DNA of 64,000 nt from Rheinheimera pacifica (GTDB lineage: Bacteria; Pseudomonadota; Gammaproteobacteria; Enterobacterales; Alteromonadaceae), in NCBI RefSeq assembly GCF_024809855.1, contig NZ_JANUEM010000020.1:1-64000 (forward strand), given 5' to 3'. Positions 18,740-29,931 of this stretch are shown one piece after another; within the stretch, counting starts at the first letter, position 1, and every line of letters begins with the position of its first letter. Under the pieces are notes generated by a model. That model ran no database searches. It was given only the letters and a program-made list of their open reading frames with translations, and had not been told where the DNA came from. The position numbers and the translations under genes were made by a program.

Positions 18740-19774
18740 TTAGACGAAGTCATCGCCGCCGCCACTGCCAAGCATAATTTCACCGGCGTCAGATAAACGT
18801 CGCGCGGTGGACAGAATTTCTTTTTGTGCGGCTTCAACATCACTTACCCGCACCGGCCCCATAGCCTCTAAATCGTCTTGCAGCAGTTCCGCGGCGCGTT
18901 TAGACATATTTTTGAAGATTTTCTCTTTTAAGTTTTCATCAGTACCTTTTAACGCTTTCATCAGCACATCTTGTTGTACTTCGCGCAGCAGGGTTTGAAT
19001 GCCGCGGTCATCAACGTCGATCAGGTTCTCAAATACAAACATCAGATCCTGTATTTGCTGCGCCATTTCTTCGTCGTGCTCACGGATAGAGTCCATCAGC
19101 TGGCCTTCAATATTGGTATCCATATAGTTAAGGATATCGGCAGCGGCTTTTAAGCCACCCATTTTCGCAGTTTGCGCACCCGCCTGACCGGCAAACTGTT
19201 TCTCCATAATCTCGTTTAACTCTTGCAGTGCTGCCGGTTGTACTTCTTCCAGGTTGGCAATTCGCATGGTTAAATCCAACCGCACTTTTTCCGGGAACTG
19301 CGACAAAATCTCTGCCGATTGCTCGGGCTCCAGGTAAGACAAAACTATTGTTTGAATTTGCGGGTGTTCGTTACGGATAATATTGGCGACCTGCTTAGAG
19401 TCCATCCATTTTAGCGAATCCAAACCTTTGGCACCGCCACCCAGTACAATCTGATCTATCAGGTTAGCGGCTTTTTCTTCGCCCAGTGCCGCAGTTAAAG
19501 CGCGCTTGATAAACTCTTCGCTCTGGAAGCCAATGGTGCTGAAGTTTTGGATTTGCTCGATAAACAAGCGATGCACAGCCGAGATTTTTGCCTGGTTCAG
19601 ATCGGTCATCTGCGCCATAGCCAAACCGACTTTCTGCACTTGTTTCGGCTCTAAGTGTTTTAAAATTTGCGCAGCATCTTCTTCTGACAAACTCAGCAGC
19701 AAGATGGCGGCTTTTTCAACACCGTCCAGTTTACCTACGTCAAACGACGGCTTTATTGCTTCTATGCTACTCAT
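18740..19774 (-). CDS. fliG: Flagellar motor switch protein FliG
   Basis: 344 residues. N-terminal FliF-binding domain (DGVEKAAILLLSLSEEDAA), middle EHPQ motif (RNEHPQIQTIVLSYL), and C-terminal torque-helix domain (LMFVFENLIDVDDRGIQTLL, then LREVQQDVLMKALKG) are in the standard order. FliG is the rotor protein that contacts the stators. The end MLGSGGGDDFV is typical. It overlaps fliF by eight bases. Confidence 0.98.
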   Translation of the reverse strand: MSSIEAIKPSFDVGKLDGVEKAAILLLSLSEEDAAQILKHLEPKQVQKVGLAMAQMTDLNQAKISAVHRLFIEQIQNFSTIGFQSEEFIKRALTAALGEEKAANLIDQIVLGGGAKGLDSLKWMDSKQVANIIRNEHPQIQTIVLSYLEPEQSAEILSQFPEKVRLDLTMRIANLEEVQPAALQELNEIMEKQFAGQAGAQTAKMGGLKAAADILNYMDTNIEGQLMDSIREHDEEMAQQIQDLMFVFENLIDVDDRGIQTLLREVQQDVLMKALKGTDENLKEKIFKNMSKRAAELLQDDLEAMGPVRVSDVEAAQKEILSTARRLSDAGEIMLGSGGGDDFV

Positions 19775-21461
19775 CTTCAGCCAACCAGTTTTTCACTACC
19801 AGAGAGGATAATTCCGGCTCGTTTGCCACTAAAGCCCGAACTGCGCGTAATAAATCGTCGTCACCATGTAAATCCGGCAGCATTAAGGTGCCATCCGGGG
19901 CAAAGCCTACCGCATTCTCGTCGAATGTTGAGCTTAGCATGTCGATAGTGTCATCGCCCAAATCCAGCCCGCTGGACAGCGCGTTATCGTCATAGGTATC
20001 TTTGGTTTCTTCAGGGTAAATCAGTTTTTTCAGCATTGGCCGTACAATAGCCAGAATAAGCACAACGATAATCAGGCCGCCGATAATCAGCCGCACTACG
20101 CGTAAAAACCATTCTTCTTCATAAAAATTAGGTGTTTCAGCTTCGATAATGGCTTCTTTCATAAAGGGCACGGAGATCACTTCTATCATGTCACCGCGCT
20201 GGGCATCAAAGCCAATACCACCTTGCAATAAGCGGCGTATGTTAGCCAGCTCTGCCTGGGTGCGGGGTTCAGGTTCACCATCTGCAGCAGTTGCAGGTTT
20301 GTAATCAATTGCCACTGACACGCTTAAACGGCGGATCACACCACTTTGCTGGGAAATATGGCTGATGGTGGTATCCAGTTCATAATTACGGGTGGCTTCT
20401 TTATGATTGCGGCCCGGCACTACCGGCTGCGCGGCGGCGCCGGTTGCCTGCTCAGGTATAGCGGAATTCATCGGCGGTTGGTTAGATAAGGCGCCTGGTA
20501 TACCGGCACTTAGCCCACCCACGCTGTTTTCTTCAATGGTCATTTCACTGCGCACTGCAGGTAAATCCGGGTTAAAGCGCTTTTGCGTCTGCTCGGTGGC
20601 GGTAAAGTCCATCAGCAAATCAACCTGAGCGGTGTAATTACCATAACCCAGTACCGGCATTAAAATAGAGTCGACTTTTTGACGGTATTCATCTTCACGG
20701 GTGCGTTGCAGTTCATACTCTTTACGCGAACGCCCGGCGGCGGCATCTTGTGAGCCACTGTTCAGCAAACGGCCATTCTGATCCGTTACCGTTACCCGGG
20801 ACGGCTCCAGCCCCTGTACTGCAGAGGCAACGATATCGACGATAGCCGCCACTTCGCTGTCACGGATTGACGTACCACCGCGGGCCGTTACCAGCACCGT
20901 AGCTGATGGCAACCGCTCTACTCTGGCAAATACGTTTTCTTTGGGAATAGCCAGTAATACCCTGGCACGGGATACACTTTGCAGCTCTTCAATAGTGCGG
21001 GCTAATTGTTGTTCACGGCTGTGTTTTAACCGCTCCATTTCCAGGCGCTGGCTCACGCCAAAGCCGCTGTCCTGCAGTAAAAATTCGGTGCCGCTGGAGG
21101 GTTCTCTGGTCAGGCCCGCGCGCGACAACGACAGTTTAATACTCTGAAATTTGTCCTCAGGTACCAAAATAGTGTTGCCTTCCAGTTTATAACTGATTTT
21201 TTGTGCATCAAGGTGATCCAGTGTCTGGATCAGTTCCTGTGTTTCAAAATTGCCCAGCGGCCGCATTTCTGGTTCACGGGCCCACATGATAATCAGAATA
21301 GCTATAGCCAGACATATCGTTAGTGCAACAATCAGAGTGATCTGACGCACCAGATCCATGCCGCCCAAACTGCCGACAAAACCCGGTTTTTGTTCCTGCT
21401 GCTCACCGCTACCGTATTCGGTATTAGTCAGTGCCAGCTCGGTGGATTGATTTTCAGCCAC
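19767..21461 (-). CDS. fliF: Flagellar MS-ring protein FliF
   Basis: 564 residues. Two membrane helices flank a large periplasmic part: LIVALTICLAIAILIIMWA (~38-56) and LIIGGLIIVVLILAIVRPML (~455-475). Ring-building motifs are present (KLSLSRAGLTREPSSGTEFL, then GVSQRLEMERLKHSREQQLA). FliF is the first structure built in the basal body; its C-terminal tail binds FliG. It is separated from fliE by 14 bases. Confidence 0.97.
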   Translation of the reverse strand: MAENQSTELALTNTEYGSGEQQEQKPGFVGSLGGMDLVRQITLIVALTICLAIAILIIMWAREPEMRPLGNFETQELIQTLDHLDAQKISYKLEGNTILVPEDKFQSIKLSLSRAGLTREPSSGTEFLLQDSGFGVSQRLEMERLKHSREQQLARTIEELQSVSRARVLLAIPKENVFARVERLPSATVLVTARGGTSIRDSEVAAIVDIVASAVQGLEPSRVTVTDQNGRLLNSGSQDAAAGRSRKEYELQRTREDEYRQKVDSILMPVLGYGNYTAQVDLLMDFTATEQTQKRFNPDLPAVRSEMTIEENSVGGLSAGIPGALSNQPPMNSAIPEQATGAAAQPVVPGRNHKEATRNYELDTTISHISQQSGVIRRLSVSVAIDYKPATAADGEPEPRTQAELANIRRLLQGGIGFDAQRGDMIEVISVPFMKEAIIEAETPNFYEEEWFLRVVRLIIGGLIIVVLILAIVRPMLKKLIYPEETKDTYDDNALSSGLDLGDDTIDMLSSTFDENAVGFAPDGTLMLPDLHGDDDLLRAVRALVANEPELSSLVVKNWLAEDE

Positions 21462-21475
21462 AGCTTATTCCTCCG

Positions 21476-21811
21476 TTATACCGGCATCGACATAATGTCT
21501 TTGTAGGCTTCTACCAGTTTGTTACGTACTTGCAAGGTGGCTTCAAATGCCAGAGAGGATTTCTGGCTGGCAATCATTACCTGTGCCAGCGATACATTAG
21601 GATCGCCCATTTCCACCGCTGTCCGCATCTGGCTGGTTTCTTGTTGCAAGGCGTTTACATTGCTAATGGCATTTTTCAGCATATTGCCAAAATCACTCTG
21701 GCTGGGGTTAACTTCAGCGGTATTTTTCAGCTTCAGCTCGCTGCCAACGCCACGGGCCTGGCTGGCCAGCGACTGCATTTCGGCGTAAAGGGCCTGCCCT
21801 TTGATATTCAT
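21476..21811 (-). CDS. fliE: Flagellar hook-basal body adaptor FliE
   Basis: 111 residues from the ATG at 21809-21811, chosen because AGGTGA lies just upstream; a frame opening 14 codons earlier lacks such a site. The C-terminal half SLAQVMIASQKSSLAFEATL and VRNKLVEAYKDIMSMPV is diagnostic. FliE joins the MS ring to the rod and is the first exported rod protein. It is the first gene of fliEFGHIJ, with a good sigma-54 promoter at 21859-21874. Confidence 0.96.
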   Translation of the reverse strand: MNIKGQALYAEMQSLASQARGVGSELKLKNTAEVNPSQSDFGNMLKNAISNVNALQQETSQMRTAVEMGDPNVSLAQVMIASQKSSLAFEATLQVRNKLVEAYKDIMSMPV

Positions 21812-21858
21812 AGCGTCACCTGTCAAAAATTTGCTGCTAATACGGTTAGCCAAAGCAA

Positions 21859-21874
21859 AGCAGGAGTTATGCCA
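21859..21874 (-). promoter_or_regulatory. Sigma-54 promoter of fliE
   Basis: Read on the minus strand the site is TGGCATAACTCCTGCT. It has GG and GC exactly 12 bases apart as in the -24/-12 consensus TGGCAC-N5-TTGCT. It lies about 48 bases before the fliE ATG, and FlrC is encoded just upstream. Confidence 0.75.
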
Positions 21875-21901
21875 AGTTTTAATGATATGAATTTAATAGA
21901 A

Positions 21902-21924
21902 AAAACCCTCAATTTGAGGGTTTT
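21902..21924 (-). terminator. Rho-independent terminator of flrBC
   Basis: An 11-base perfect stem (AAAACCCTCAA / TTGAGGGTTTT) around a single central base, directly after the flrC stop, with a T-run on the minus strand. It separates the flrC transcript from the fliE promoter. Confidence 0.8.
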
Positions 21925-21927
21925 ATG

Positions 21928-23298
21928 TCAGGCTGGTAGCTCTATACCATGCTCTTTCATACGGGCCAGTTTATAGCGCAGGGTGCGATCACTGATGCCT
22001 AGCCGTTCGGCTACGTCTTTACGCCGGTTGGCACAGGCTTTCATCGTTGCCAGAATAATACGATGCTCTTGCTCGTGTACGCTGGCTTTAAAACCGGTAT
22101 TAGCGTCATCATCTGCCTCCAGGCTTGTAACCTGTGCAGGTATCTCATGCTCAGCCAGAACCGGCAGTTGCATACCGGCTTGCTCCAGCAAAATGTCATC
22201 AGCTTCAATACTGTCATTCTGGCAGATAATTAAAGCGCGCTGTATTACATTATCCAGCTCACGTACATTGCCCGGCCAGCTATAGCGGGTTAATTGCAAA
22301 GCTGCCGCTTCAGTTAAATGCACTACAGCACGCCCGGCTGCCTGGCAATGGCGCTGCAGTAAGTGCTGCGCCAGCGGTACGATATCGGCCGGCCTTTCGC
22401 ATAGCGCCGGCCAGCTCAGTGGAAATACATTCAGCCGGTAGTATAAATCTTCCCGAAACCGGCCCTGCTCTACGGCTTGCTTCAGGTTGCGGTTACTGGT
22501 GGCCAATACCCTGACATCCAGTTTAATGGTTTTACGACCGCCCAAGCGCTCTACTTCACGCTCTTGTAACACGCGCAATAATTTGGCCTGCAGATTTAAA
22601 TCCATTTCTGTTATTTCATCCAGCAAAATAGTGCCTTGCTGGGCCTGTTCAAACTTGCCTGGGCAACCTGCGATAGCGCCGGTAAAAGCGCCTTTCTCGT
22701 AACCAAATAAAGTGGATTCCAGCATATTTTCCGGAATGGCGGCGCAATTAATTGCTACAAAGGGCCCACCGCTGCGCTCGGACAACTGGTGAATATAACG
22801 GGCCAATACTTCTTTGCCTGAGCCGCTGGGGCCGGTAATCATTACACTGGCTTCGGTGCGGGCAACTTTAGCGCATAGTGCCAGCAGCTGTTTACTGGAT
22901 GCTGCAGCCACTATGGGTTCAAAACTGGCTACGGGTTCAACACTAACGTAGCGGCTGACAGTATTAAGCAGTACTTCCGGTGAAAATGGCTTTGCCAGAT
23001 AATCAATTGCCCCCAGTCGGATAGCCTCAACCGCCGCCTGCACCGTGGCGTAAGCTGTCATCATCAGTACAGGAATATTCGGATACTGCTCGCGTAAGGT
23101 TTTGAGTAGCGTAAGGCCTGAAGCCCCCTGCATTTGCACATCGCTTATAACCAATTGTACCGTCTGGCGTTTCAGTGTCAGTAAGGCCTGCTCGGCACTG
23201 TCAACTGCACATACCTGATACTGCGCCAGCAATAGGGTGTCGTGCAGGGCCTCGCGCAAACCGGCGTCGTCTTCTACCAATAATATATGTTGGCTCAT
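21928..23298 (-). CDS. flrC: Sigma-54-dependent flagellar response regulator FlrC (FleR)
   Basis: 456 residues. Receiver domain (1-120) with phospho-acceptor Asp in LVISDVQM and the conserved MMTAY and LAKPF. AAA+ domain (~135-370) with Walker A ITGPSGSGKEVLARY, the sigma-54 contact loop GAFTGA and LLDEITEMDLNLQAKLLRVLQ. The C-terminal Fis-type helix-turn-helix ends RRKDVAERLGISDRTLRYKL. FlrC, phosphorylated by FlrB, activates class III flagellar promoters. The preceding flrB is seven bases upstream. Confidence 0.95.
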   Translation of the reverse strand: MSQHILLVEDDAGLREALHDTLLLAQYQVCAVDSAEQALLTLKRQTVQLVISDVQMQGASGLTLLKTLREQYPNIPVLMMTAYATVQAAVEAIRLGAIDYLAKPFSPEVLLNTVSRYVSVEPVASFEPIVAAASSKQLLALCAKVARTEASVMITGPSGSGKEVLARYIHQLSERSGGPFVAINCAAIPENMLESTLFGYEKGAFTGAIAGCPGKFEQAQQGTILLDEITEMDLNLQAKLLRVLQEREVERLGGRKTIKLDVRVLATSNRNLKQAVEQGRFREDLYYRLNVFPLSWPALCERPADIVPLAQHLLQRHCQAAGRAVVHLTEAAALQLTRYSWPGNVRELDNVIQRALIICQNDSIEADDILLEQAGMQLPVLAEHEIPAQVTSLEADDDANTGFKASVHEQEHRIILATMKACANRRKDVAERLGISDRTLRYKLARMKEHGIELPA

Positions 23299-23304
23299 AT
23301 GGTG

Positions 23305-24408
23305 TTACTCCCCGCTAACCGGCTGCTGTATTGGCAGCAGCATTTCAAAGCAGGCGCCTTGCTCTGTCGGAATATATTGCACCGATCCATGATGCGAGTG
23401 CGCTACCGCCTGCACCACCGCAAGCCCCAGGCCGGTGCCCTGTGCCCGGCCCGTAACAAAGGGTTCAAACAGAGAGTCGCGCAGTGCCGCAGCCACCCCC
23501 GGCCCGTTATCGGTAAGGCGCAGCAATAACATATCGTGCTGGTGTTCACTGCGCATGATATCAAGCTGTATTTGCGTATCAGGCCCGGCTGCCTGAATAC
23601 TGTTTTGAATAAGATTTTGCAAGGCTCCGCACAGCGCATTCTGGTTGCCCAGCAAACAAAGCGCAGGATCACTGCAGGCCAGTGATAAACGGCTATTATG
23701 CTGAAGCAGCAATGCTTCAATACTGGTGTTTAACTGCTCAATTAAAGCCCCAAGTGAGAATGAGGTAACTTGCCGGGCACTGCCAGAACGGGCAAATAGC
23801 AGCATATCACTGACCTGCTGCTCTAAATCCTGTAAACGCGATAATAACTTTTGCTGAAACTGCTGTTGTACCTGCAAAGTGGCTCTTGGGTTAGCCAGAT
23901 TTTGCGCATAGAGTAAAGCAGCCGATAACGGTGTGCGGATTTGGTGAGCTAACGTTGCCATCATCTTACCCAGAGTGGATAAACGCTGCATATGGCTAAG
24001 GCGGCTTTGTAATTGCCGGGTTTCGGTCAGATCAGTCAGCATAATAAGCTGGCCCGCCTGCAGCGAGGCGCCACTTTGTGCCAAAGTACTTATTTGCAGT
24101 TTAACCCGCCGGCCATCCTGCAAGGATACTTCCAGGCCATCATCGCTACGCGGGCGAAAACAACGGCCGATAACGTCCAGCCAGCGCTGCCCGGTAAGCG
24201 GCTCTCCCAACAAATTTATTGCCGCCGGATTGGCCTGGTACACTACACCACGCTGGTCCAGCAGGATCACTGCGGCAGGTAAAGCCTGTAATACGGCATC
24301 GTAGTGAGCTGGCGGCAATAACTGCAGTACATTGCGCCCGCTGGCTGCTGCCGCTGCAGTATCCGGCAAAGTGCGCAAGGAAAAGTCATATGCGTTGGCC
24401 GTTGTCAT
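23305..24408 (-). CDS. flrB: Flagellar sensor histidine kinase FlrB (FleS)
   Basis: 367 residues with no membrane helix, so a cytoplasmic kinase. A PAS-like domain (~40-125, VILLDQRGVVYQANPAAINL) leads to the H-box MATLAHQIRTPLSAALLYA (His ~155) and the ATPase domain with NLIQNSIQAAG, LTDNGPGV and GTGLGLAVVQA. It phosphorylates FlrC. Transcription starts from a sigma-54 promoter with an FlrA-type box upstream. Confidence 0.94.
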   Translation of the reverse strand: MTTANAYDFSLRTLPDTAAAAASGRNVLQLLPPAHYDAVLQALPAAVILLDQRGVVYQANPAAINLLGEPLTGQRWLDVIGRCFRPRSDDGLEVSLQDGRRVKLQISTLAQSGASLQAGQLIMLTDLTETRQLQSRLSHMQRLSTLGKMMATLAHQIRTPLSAALLYAQNLANPRATLQVQQQFQQKLLSRLQDLEQQVSDMLLFARSGSARQVTSFSLGALIEQLNTSIEALLLQHNSRLSLACSDPALCLLGNQNALCGALQNLIQNSIQAAGPDTQIQLDIMRSEHQHDMLLLRLTDNGPGVAAALRDSLFEPFVTGRAQGTGLGLAVVQAVAHSHHGSVQYIPTEQGACFEMLLPIQQPVSGE

Positions 24409-24445
24409 AATTACCCTTAAACGTTACGTTATCGCTAAGGGGTAA

Positions 24446-24461
24446 TGCAGGCATTATGCCA
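24446..24461 (-). promoter_or_regulatory. Sigma-54 promoter of flrBC
   Basis: On the minus strand TGGCATAATGCCTGCA, with GG and GC 12 bases apart, matches the -24/-12 consensus well. It lies 38 bases before the flrB start and 33 bases downstream of the FlrA-type box, fitting FlrA-dependent class II expression. Confidence 0.75.
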
Positions 24462-24493
24462 GATAAACTTTAATATTTTTAGCCACTTACAGT

Positions 24494-24507
24494 GTCAAAA
24501 GGCTGAC
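24494..24507. promoter_or_regulatory. FlrA/FleQ-type binding box upstream of flrBC
   Basis: GTCA-AAAGGC-TGAC, within the longer dyad AGTGTCA-N6-TGACACT (24491-24510). The GTCA-N6-TGAC layout is that of the known FleQ box. It sits upstream of the flrB sigma-54 site, just behind the flrA stop. Confidence 0.6.
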
Positions 24508-24528
24508 ACTAGCAGTTACTGGCTATTA

Positions 24529-25980
24529 TTATTCGTCTTTACCGAGGTTATACTTACGCATTTTTTCTACCAGCGTGGTACGGCGCAGCCCCAGCACTTC
24601 AGCAGCCCGGGCCACAACAAACTCGTGCCGCTCCAGAGCCTGGGATATAAAGCGGATTTCCAACCCGGCCAGATATTCTTTTAAATCCAGCCCCTGATCG
24701 GGTAATTCCTGCAGGCCATCGGCAACGGCAAAAAAACCTTCGCTATCAGTGTCGTCTTCGCCATCATCTGCAGACTGAAACATTTCGTTTAGTAAATCAC
24801 GTTCCTGTAAACTTTCAGGATATTGCGGTACATAGCTTTCAATATCCAGATGACGGTATTTAAACGGCAACTCGGCTACATCAACAACCTGATCCGGGTA
24901 CATAATAACCATCCGCTCCAGCAAGTTTGCCAGCTCGCGCACATTACCCGGCCAACTGTGCAGTTGCAGGCTTTGCATAGCATATTCGGTAAATTTGACT
25001 TTGGCCTGGCTGTATTTTTCCTGGCGTTGTAACAACTCGCTGATCAGCAGCGGTATGTCATCGCAGCGCTGGTTAAGCGCAGGGGTTTCAATAGGAAATA
25101 CATTTAAGCGGTAGTACAGATCTTCACGGAAACTGCCCTCAGCAATCATGTGCTCTAAATCACGGTGCGTGGCAGCAACAATGCGCACATCAGCCTTAAT
25201 AGGCTGGGTGCCACCTACCCGCTCATAGGTACGTTCCTGTAATACTCTTAGCAGCTTTACCTGCATGTTCAGTGGCATATCGCCTATTTCATCTAAAAAC
25301 AGTGTCCCCCCCTGCGCCAGCTCAAAACGGCCTTTGCGGGTAGAAATAGCGCCGGTAAAAGCGCCTTTTTCATGGCCAAACAGTTCACTTTCCAGTAGTT
25401 CCGCCGGTATAGCACCACAGTTTATGGGTACAAAAGGCCCGCCCGCCCGGTTAGACAATAAGTGAATATTACGCGCTACCACTTCTTTGCCGGTACCTGA
25501 AGGGCCAAGCACTAATACATTAGCTTCGGTTTTTGCCACTTGCTGAATAAGAAAACGAACCTGCTGCATAGAGGCGGAGGTACCCACCATACCGTCAAAT
25601 TTGGCCGTGTTTTGCTGTTTATGCTGCAGTGGTAACAAGCGATGATACTGCTGGCTGTCACGTAAGAGCTGAGTTAAAGAGGCATAAGAGAATGGTTCAC
25701 TAAGCAAGCCCACCGCATTAGCATATTGCAGCAGGGGTTGCAGAGGTTCACCAAGCAGTAAGAACGCCGTTGCCGGATAGCGCAACAGAAGATCAGCATG
25801 CTGTTGGCTTTCAAGAGCACCAAGCAGTACCACTACCGGCTCCTGATTACCCAGCCGCATCTGTAGTGTTGCCATATCCAGGAGCTGGTGCGGCTCATTA
25901 ATAAAACTTAATACCGTACTAAGCCGGCTGCTGCGGCTGCTTTGTTCATCTACGATATACAGAAAAGGATTATTTACCAT
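24529..25980 (-). CDS. flrA: Master flagellar regulator FlrA (FleQ)
   Basis: 483 residues. The N-terminal FleQ domain (1-120) is a degenerate receiver without a clear phospho-acceptor Asp. The AAA+ domain (~130-360) has Walker [24 protein letters not shown], and [21 protein letters not shown]. The C-terminal helix-turn-helix is [22 protein letters not shown]. FlrA with sigma-54 turns on flrBC and other early flagellar genes. A sigma-70-like promoter upstream fits its place at the top of the cascade. Confidence 0.95.
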   Translation of the reverse strand: MVNNPFLYIVDEQSSRSSRLSTVLSFINEPHQLLDMATLQMRLGNQEPVVVLLGALESQQHADLLLRYPATAFLLLGEPLQPLLQYANAVGLLSEPFSYASLTQLLRDSQQYHRLLPLQHKQQNTAKFDGMVGTSASMQQVRFLIQQVAKTEANVLVLGPSGTGKEVVARNIHLLSNRAGGPFVPINCGAIPAELLESELFGHEKGAFTGAISTRKGRFELAQGGTLFLDEIGDMPLNMQVKLLRVLQERTYERVGGTQPIKADVRIVAATHRDLEHMIAEGSFREDLYYRLNVFPIETPALNQRCDDIPLLISELLQRQEKYSQAKVKFTEYAMQSLQLHSWPGNVRELANLLERMVIMYPDQVVDVAELPFKYRHLDIESYVPQYPESLQERDLLNEMFQSADDGEDDTDSEGFFAVADGLQELPDQGLDLKEYLAGLEIRFISQALERHEFVVARAAEVLGLRRTTLVEKMRKYNLGKDE

Positions 25981-26009
25981 GCCACTGCTTTTATTATGCT
26001 TTTTATAGC

Positions 26010-26037
26010 ATTGTACTTCTCATAGACCAGCTTGCAA
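26010..26037 (-). promoter_or_regulatory. Candidate sigma-70 promoter of flrA
   Basis: On the minus strand TTGCAA (-35) and TACAAT (-10) are 16 bases apart, ending 30 bases before the flrA ATG. No -24/-12 site is visible here. Confidence 0.4.
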
Positions 26038-26042
26038 GGCAA

Positions 26043-26081
26043 AACGCTATTTTCTTGACACTGTGTCAAAAAAATAGCGTT
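26043..26081. repeat. 39-base near-perfect palindrome between the flagellin-like gene and flrA
   Basis: Outer arms AACGCTATTTT (26043-26053) and AAAATAGCGTT (26071-26081) enclose TTGACAC-T-GTGTCAA. The dyad is symmetric about 26062 with one mismatched pair (26054/26070). It starts 12 bases after the flagellin-like stop and is followed on the minus strand by TTTTGCC, so it may be that gene's terminator. The central dyad could also be an operator in front of flrA. Confidence 0.7.
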
Positions 26082-26092
26082 ATTTTGCCCGG

Positions 26093-26887
26093 TTAACTTA
26101 GCAGGTTTAATGCTTGTTGTTGCTGTATCCGGGCCTGTAAAGCCACGCTGACGGAGGTATTTGCAAGAATATCAGCAGCCACCTTATTGCTGCTGGCGCG
26201 AGCAAAATCGAGATCTTCAATCCGGCTGCGTGCCGCTGACTCGGCAATTTGCTGGCCATTTAAATTACTGGCCGCAGAGCTGAAGCTGTTAATTGACACG
26301 CCCGCATCGGCCTGTAAAGCACTAATGTAATCCCGTGACTGCTGAATACTGCTCAGCGACGCTGCAGCGCTGTCAACTGAAGTTAAATCGATACTAAAAA
26401 CATTCTGTGCTGTTAAACCTGCCGCAACATCTGCGGTGCTGAAACTGAGGCTGCCAGAGCCGGTGCCAAAGCTTAAAGCGCCATCCTGATTAAACAACTT
26501 TTTACCAGCAAATTCTGTACTATCAATAACCTGCTGAATATTAGCGGTATATTGCGCAGCTTCAGCCTGCAGCGCTGAGCGCTCCTGTGCGCCGTAAATA
26601 CCATTACCGGCAGCGACTGCCAAACGGCTAAGCTCACCAAGGTTGTCATTTATGCCCTGCAAGCCTTGTTCATAAACCCGCGCAAGTGACACACCATCAT
26701 ACAGGTTACGCTCGCCCTGGCCTTTGCCATTAATACTGCTGCTTAGCTGATTCGCTATTTGCAAACCGGCTGCATCATCGGCAGCACTGGTAATACGCTT
26801 TGCCGCAGCCAGCTTTTTTAACAGGCTGTCCTGCTGTAACTGGGCCTGGTTTAAGGTATTTAAACTGCCGGGGGTATTAAGTTTCAT
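26093..26887 (-). CDS. Divergent flagellin-like protein
   Basis: 264 residues. The N-terminal D0/D1 signature is present (AAKRITSAADDAAGLQIANQL) and the C-terminus resembles flagellins (RSRIEDLDFARASSNKVAADIL, ending QQQALNLLS). The first ~25 residues differ from true flagellins (MKLNTPGSLNTLNQAQLQQD), and the usual QANQRPQAAL end is replaced by QARIQQQQALN. The middle is short and Ser/Ala-rich. It lies outside the flagellin cluster, between flrA and pseB. It may be a minor filament or cap-proximal flagellin, a regulator, or a decaying copy; the frame is intact. I see no sigma-28 site, only a weak sigma-70-like promoter. Confidence 0.75.
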   Translation of the reverse strand: MKLNTPGSLNTLNQAQLQQDSLLKKLAAAKRITSAADDAAGLQIANQLSSSINGKGQGERNLYDGVSLARVYEQGLQGINDNLGELSRLAVAAGNGIYGAQERSALQAEAAQYTANIQQVIDSTEFAGKKLFNQDGALSFGTGSGSLSFSTADVAAGLTAQNVFSIDLTSVDSAAASLSSIQQSRDYISALQADAGVSINSFSSAASNLNGQQIAESAARSRIEDLDFARASSNKVAADILANTSVSVALQARIQQQQALNLLS

Positions 26888-26914
26888 CTTGGCACCAATT
26901 TGTGTTTAAAACTG

Positions 26915-26942
26915 GTTATAGTTTAGTCAAAGCGACGGTAAA
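26915..26942 (-). promoter_or_regulatory. Weak sigma-70-like promoter of the flagellin-like gene
   Basis: On the minus strand TTTACC-N16-TATAAC, 28 bases before the ATG. The -10 is good and the -35 poor. Confidence 0.25.
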
Positions 26943-27001
26943 CCGCTATTAATTAAACCTGCGCAAAAATTAAGCCAATATATTAGTATTAAAGTGTTTG
27001 A

Positions 27002-29231
<2,230 letters not shown>

Positions 29232-29235
<4 letters not shown>

Positions 29236-29930
29236 GAGTAGCCATTATTCCGGCGCGTGGCGGCAGTAAGCGCATACCACGCAAAAACATTAACGACTTC
29301 TGTGGCCAGCCTATGCTGGCTTATCCCATTAAAGCGGCACTAAATAGCGGTGTAGTAGACAAGGTGGTTGTGTCTACCGATGATGCAGAAATAGCCGCTA
29401 TAGCACAGCACTATGGTGCAGAAACACCGTTCAGACGCAGTAACGAACTTGCCGATGATCATACCGGCACCAGTGCCGTGATCCGCGATGCAATACAACA
29501 GTTACAAGCCATCGGCTGGCAGTTAGACGAATGCGCCTGCTTATACGCTACTACGCCGTTATTAAGCGCTGCACTCATCCGCGACGGCCTGCAACAACTG
29601 CAGCAAACCGGCGCAGACTATGTATTTACCAGTGCCCGTTTTTCATTTCCGATCCAACGTGCTCTGGTAATGACCGCAAGCGGTGGCGTAGCGCCGTTTG
29701 ACCCACACAGCATAAGCAAACGCTCGCAGGACTTACCCCCGGCTTATCACGATGCAGGCCAGCTTTACTGGGGTAAAGCCAGCACCTGGCTGGATAGCAG
29801 CAAAACTATTTTTGGTACCAATTCACGCATGCTGGTGCTGCCAGATCATCTGGTACAGGATATCGATACACCGGAAGACTGGCGTCGCGCTGAACTTTTA
29901 TATCAGTTGCTGCAACAAGAAGCGCCATAA
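29232..29930 (+). CDS. pseF: Pseudaminic acid cytidylyltransferase PseF
   Basis: 232 residues, GTG start overlapping pseC by four bases. The CMP-sugar synthetase motif AIIPARGGSKRIPRKNI is at the N-terminus, followed by KVVVSTDDAEIAAIA and the conserved YHDAGQLYWG typical of PseF. It activates pseudaminic acid as CMP-Pse, the donor for Maf-type transferases. Confidence 0.95.
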
Positions 29931-29931
29931 C

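Noticed and set aside
26055-26069. TTGACACTGTGTCAA as a second FleQ/FlrA box
   Set aside because: The half-sites face the other way (TGAC-N5-GTCA rather than GTCA-N6-TGAC), so I left it only as a palindrome of unknown role.
29752-29931. Longer N-terminus for pseG
   Set aside because: The extra 60 residues lie in pseF in another frame; the family N-terminus begins exactly at the ATG at 29932.
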